Shown in pieces: positions 60,174-64,000 of a stretch of 64,000 nt of DNA (position 1 is its first letter; each line of letters begins with the position of its first letter). The notes beneath the pieces were generated by a model. The model saw only the letters and a list, made by a program, of their open reading frames with translations, had not been told where the DNA came from and searched no databases. The DNA is from Synchiropus splendidus (Eukaryota > Chordata > Actinopteri > Syngnathiformes > Callionymidae): the NCBI RefSeq assembly GCF_027744825.2, contig NC_071337.1:10479031-10543030 (forward strand), written 5' to 3'. A program made the translations under genes and the position numbers.

Positions 60174-62875
60174 ATCACCTATTATATTCCCCTCACAAAA
60201 AGGTAAACTCCACTGTCTTTGGAGTAACAAAAAATAAGAACACAAAAGGTCAACATTTACAATGGGAGCTCAGTGATCTGGCAGTGACTTGGGGTATAGC
60301 GACTGCTTTTTCATGCAAGTGACTAGCAAGATTGCACAGCGGTCAATAGAAAATATCCCAGTTTTTATGTGTCTACTCAGACCTATGACAGTTTGGGGTA
60401 AGAAACGTAATGATTAAAAAACTCGGTTGGCAGACTCTGTGCCAGGACAGTAGCAAAAGATTATGGTTAATTCATAGTTTTCAGGGGAAACAAAAGTTTG
60501 GAAATAGCTGAATAAAACTGAGTAGCATTAGCTAAGGCGCTAAACCTGTTCAAAGAGAAACACTGTATTAGCATCAGAGCTAATGCATCAGATTATGAGC
60601 GATTTAAAATAGTCAGATTATAAAACGTCCAGCTGTTTTTTATTACATTATGCTCATGTTCATTTTTTTCCTTTATGTTAAAGAAAGCCAGGTCGGTCGG
60701 TGACCTGCTGTGTAAACAAACCCTGTTCACGAACAACTACTAGCACAGATAAACAAATGCTGCCTCAAAGTTTAGAGCGTAATAAAGAATCTTCAGGCAA
60801 GTTTGACCCGGGGATCCAATTTCTACTATTCCTTTCTCCCCCCTCACTCACCTGTGCACATGACCAGGCATGTCGTGCGCAGTGCTATCACTCAGCGTCG
60901 CCCTCCTTCTGCTGCGTTCACTGTGTTCCCCTTGGCTACGTCACAATACACATGCACCATATTTCATAGGGGCAATAGTTTGGCCTCTGGTAGATATTTA
61001 TTTCCATTACATTCAACAATAAATGTTATTATGTGTTAGCGCAACCTATTTATAAAGAGTAGCATCACAACGCTAACAAGCATAGCATGTAACTTGTGCT
61101 GAACATGTTTGTGGGCATGGTTTGACAAGATTACTGTGTTGTGTCAGAGTTTTTATAAACTATTGCTGAAATAATACTGTTAAACACAAGCGTTGCCCAG
61201 AGTTAGTAAACAGCGATGATGTTTGAATGGGTGCATGTGCATTTTGGCTACAGAAGTATGGCGCAGTACACTAGCTAGTCAAGCTACGTGAGAGGGCTAC
61301 CCACAAAATATTGTGACTTTTATCTGCTAAAACACAAACTGACAGATGGAAAGAAGACTCCCAGACCCGTAGAACACCAGTTTACCAGATTTTTACAATT
61401 TATGTTTACTTAAAAAAAAGTTTGAGAACTTGAAGAAGTTGAAAAGTTTACTGAACTTAAGTCCGCAGTTAGAGTAGCGGTTCTGACAACCGAGCACCAA
61501 TAACCAGGCGTACTAACATAACTGAAAGCAAACTTTCACCTATATGTCTTTGTGGATGAGCTACCTTCGTCGGCAATACGCATATATTTTGTCGACTAAA
61601 TATGTCTGTAAATAAAGACACTTTTGCTGAGGTAACACCCATTCAGTTTGCACACATTGAACTGTGAATCTACTTGTGTGTACATTTAAGCAAAATATAC
61701 GTCGAATTATCTGAGAAATATATACAATAAATTGATAAATCATGTACGTCCTGCCTGGTTTTGGCCTCCGTTTTTGTCATCTGTGTGTTCCACTTTCTTT
61801 TATCATTAACCACGTCCACTAACCGATATCCCACATAGAGTTATGCTCAGTAGCTCTGTGTGCAACTGAATAAATCTCTACATGGTTTTATTTGAACTCT
61901 GGTACTAGGATTCTTTCTCACCTTTCTGCCTCTCTCTGAAGTGGAAGAGAAACTTCCATCTTTCTCCTTCTTTCCCCCTGAGGAGTGAGAGAGAGAGAGT
62001 GAGAGAGAGGAGGCGGAGCCAGTGAGATGAAATGTGATTTAAATATGGCACGTGTCCCACCCGCTTAGATTCTCATATTTGCCGAGGAGTTAAAGTAACG
62101 GGGAGGACCAGACAGTAGGAATCAAAGATGGCTGCGAAGCTCCACATCAGCAGCATTTTTTTTCTCCCTTTGACGCGACCACACTCTCCAGTACGCTACT
62201 CTTCTTGACCAGCTTTTGATACTTGTGCTCACATGTCAATATTTTAATGAGAGTTTTAAGAACACTTAGAAGCATGAAAACATCAGAGCAACATCTAGTC
62301 AGCATAATATTAGTTTAGCTGCACGGATTGAATGCGTTCTCCTGAAGAATGTGGGGGTCACTGTGGGTCAAGTCAGACACTTTCAGTGGCTGATCACTAC
62401 CACTCTGTGTTGTTACAGAATCCTTCAAGCATCGAAAGGAAACCATTAAAAATATCTCAGTGTGTAGGTTAACATGCAGAGAGGAGCCACGTTATTTGCA
62501 TAGAAACTTTGAAGTGAAGGAGAGAAGATTCTGACTTGAGCGGGATCTAACACCCAGCAGTGTCTCCTCTCCTGCAGCCAGCTGAGTCCTCCAGATGTGC
62601 TGCGCCCTGATTGGCTCGCCGTGTAGCGTCCGTCCAGATCGTGGCCAAAGCCTCTCAAATTTCCACCCTGAGGATCATGGGTAGCCATGTTGCCACTTGT
62701 TACTGCTTCCATTTAAAGCTGAACTGGAGTATCGTGTATATGAGATGTGAGTCGAGGTGCTGAAGAGAAAAACCCAAACCAGAGTGGCGTTTTTCTCTCC
62801 TGAATCTGGCTTGATTTCAGGAAGTCAAAAGTCTCAGACACACTGTGACAGTGACTATTATAGAAGAAGCCATGT

Positions 62876-62892
62876 GCACACACACACACACA
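62876..62892. repeat. CA dinucleotide microsatellite
   Basis: CA repeat in the intergenic region right of COL1A2. Confidence 0.9.
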
Positions 62893-64000
62893 TAGAGTAG
62901 ACACACAAGGGCGGTTGTGGTTTTCAAATTGCAGTCTATATTCAAACACTCCTTTTCCTCTGCAGCGATCAGATGAACTTTCAACACTGGGATCCACTCG
63001 TATGAAAAAATGCATTTGTCGCTCCAGCGGACGCAACACGGCTGCCTCTAACTCAGTGTTGAAGATCTATCCAGAGGACAAGCCGAGTCAAAGAATTCGG
63101 CTCGGGAGCTAGTCGACAGGTCCAAGCGTATATCAGCATGCTGAGGCCAACAGCAGACTCGAGCGCGGCTCCCAGGAAGGAAGGAACTGCAGCCCCCATT
63201 TACTTTATGTGCCGCCACACTCATCTCTAATGTGCTCATGTGGCATCCAATGCTTCCTTTCTCTGTCATTCCTTTAGATGTGGGGTTGTTCTGTCAGCCA
63301 CCAGCTGGACATGCAGTCACCACGTGGAACTACAGGCTAAAATAGACCATGTTAAATGTATAAAATAACAGTCTATGCCTATCTTTTTTTGCATATGGGT
63401 CAGAAAAGGCAAAATCTACTCAGCAAAATTGAAATTATAACAAAAAAATAAGAAAGTTTCCATGTGGTGGGAATTAAAATGGTGTCCATTAAGGGTTTTG
63501 GTGACATTGTCTTTAAAAAGTCATAGTTTTTGAAGATATCAAAGTCCTTCTGAGCAACTGGCAGGTTTTTCTTCCAGTCATATGCTATTCAGTTTCCAAA
63601 GTGGAACAGCATCCCAGCCGCTAACTAAAAATGTGAATTTTGACAAAAAATAAAGTGAGATTTTTCATGTTTTTACTAGAATACTAACAATTATACTGAG
63701 GCATTTGAGCCCAAATAAGCAACATACAAGTACAAAAAGAGGTACAGTCGAATGATAGCTATCTGTGTGCGTCACAGAGTGAGTTTGTTGGTCTCAGTGA
63801 GTAAGGATTTGCTTTTTTAGCTTCATTCAGGAGGAGAAAATGCCGATTAATTATTCAGCTGAACACACCTCTTCTTTTGTTTTGCCCCACGTGAAAGAGT
63901 TTAGCTTGTCTTTGAATTCAGCTGTAGCTCACAGGTCACATTAATGGCGTAGATTTTATCTGAAACTAGTGTTGGTGTTGCGGGCAAGACCAACTAAACC

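Larger units (their letters stand above)
59400..64000. other. Intergenic DNA upstream of COL1A2, no supported gene
   Basis: The block at 59400-59720 is fairly CpG-rich and may belong to the extended COL1A2 promoter. Further right I see only scattered short open frames, an AAAAC repeat (60147-60173), GA-rich sequence near 61985-62010 and a CA repeat (62876-62892). A promoter-like patch with a short frame starting at 62127 is discussed among the findings. Human synteny would predict a BET1- or GNG11-type gene next, but none is visible inside the window. Confidence 0.5.

Noticed and set aside
1..64000. CRISPR arrays, bacterial operons, tRNA or rRNA genes
   Set aside because: The sequence is intron-rich vertebrate DNA. 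No regularly spaced direct repeats, Shine-Dalgarno-linked gene chains or cloverleaf-like sequences were found by eye.

Overview
This window is vertebrate nuclear DNA, most likely from a ray-finned (teleost) fish. It carries four multi-exon protein genes in the same order and relative orientation as human chromosome 7q21.3, read here in reverse: PPP1R9A (neurabin-1, minus, only its first coding exon), SGCE (epsilon-sarcoglycan, plus, complete), CASD1 (sialic acid 9-O-acetyltransferase, minus, complete) and COL1A2 (collagen alpha-2(I) chain, minus, complete except for one uncertain microexon). The fish assignment rests on the short COL1A2 N-propeptide, the small introns and the repeat families present (Tc1-like, RTE/Rex3-like, L1/Tx1-like and L2/Rex1-like 3' ends). 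The species cannot be named from the sequence.

Layout. 1-2863 is PPP1R9A intron 2 and the first coding exon, and 4845-5300 is its CpG-rich promoter and probable non-coding exon. About 2 kb of divergent intergenic DNA separates it from SGCE (7285-21505, 12 coding exons, 442 residues). SGCE and CASD1 converge tail to tail across 21506-23730. CASD1 (37024 down to 23731, 18 exons, 793 residues) has the catalytic Ser94, Asp270 and His273 at the same residue numbers as the human enzyme. An intergenic stretch (37025-42588) holds an RTE fragment, hairpins and the COL1A2 3' UTR. COL1A2 (59163 down to 42589) shows the fibrillar-collagen exon pattern (45/54/99/108/162 bp), a 1014-residue Gly-X-Y helix, a TATA box, an inverted CCAAT box and the collagen 5' stem-loop over the start codon. 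59321-64000 has no gene I can support.

The genes are linked by ancient synteny rather than by a shared pathway. PPP1R9A makes an actin- and PP1-binding synaptic scaffold, SGCE a membrane glycoprotein of the dystrophin-associated complex, CASD1 a Golgi enzyme, and COL1A2 a fibril-forming matrix protein. The mammalian retrotransposon-derived gene PEG10, which lies between SGCE and PPP1R9A in therians, is absent here. I see no previously undescribed gene system. The items most worth checking are in the fine structure: a fused exon 14/15, a GC-AG intron and a candidate 5-nt microexon in COL1A2, an in-frame stop-free intron in CASD1, a tandem acceptor and overlapping uORF in SGCE, four near-perfect hairpins, and an L1 copy with a 14-bp target-site duplication.
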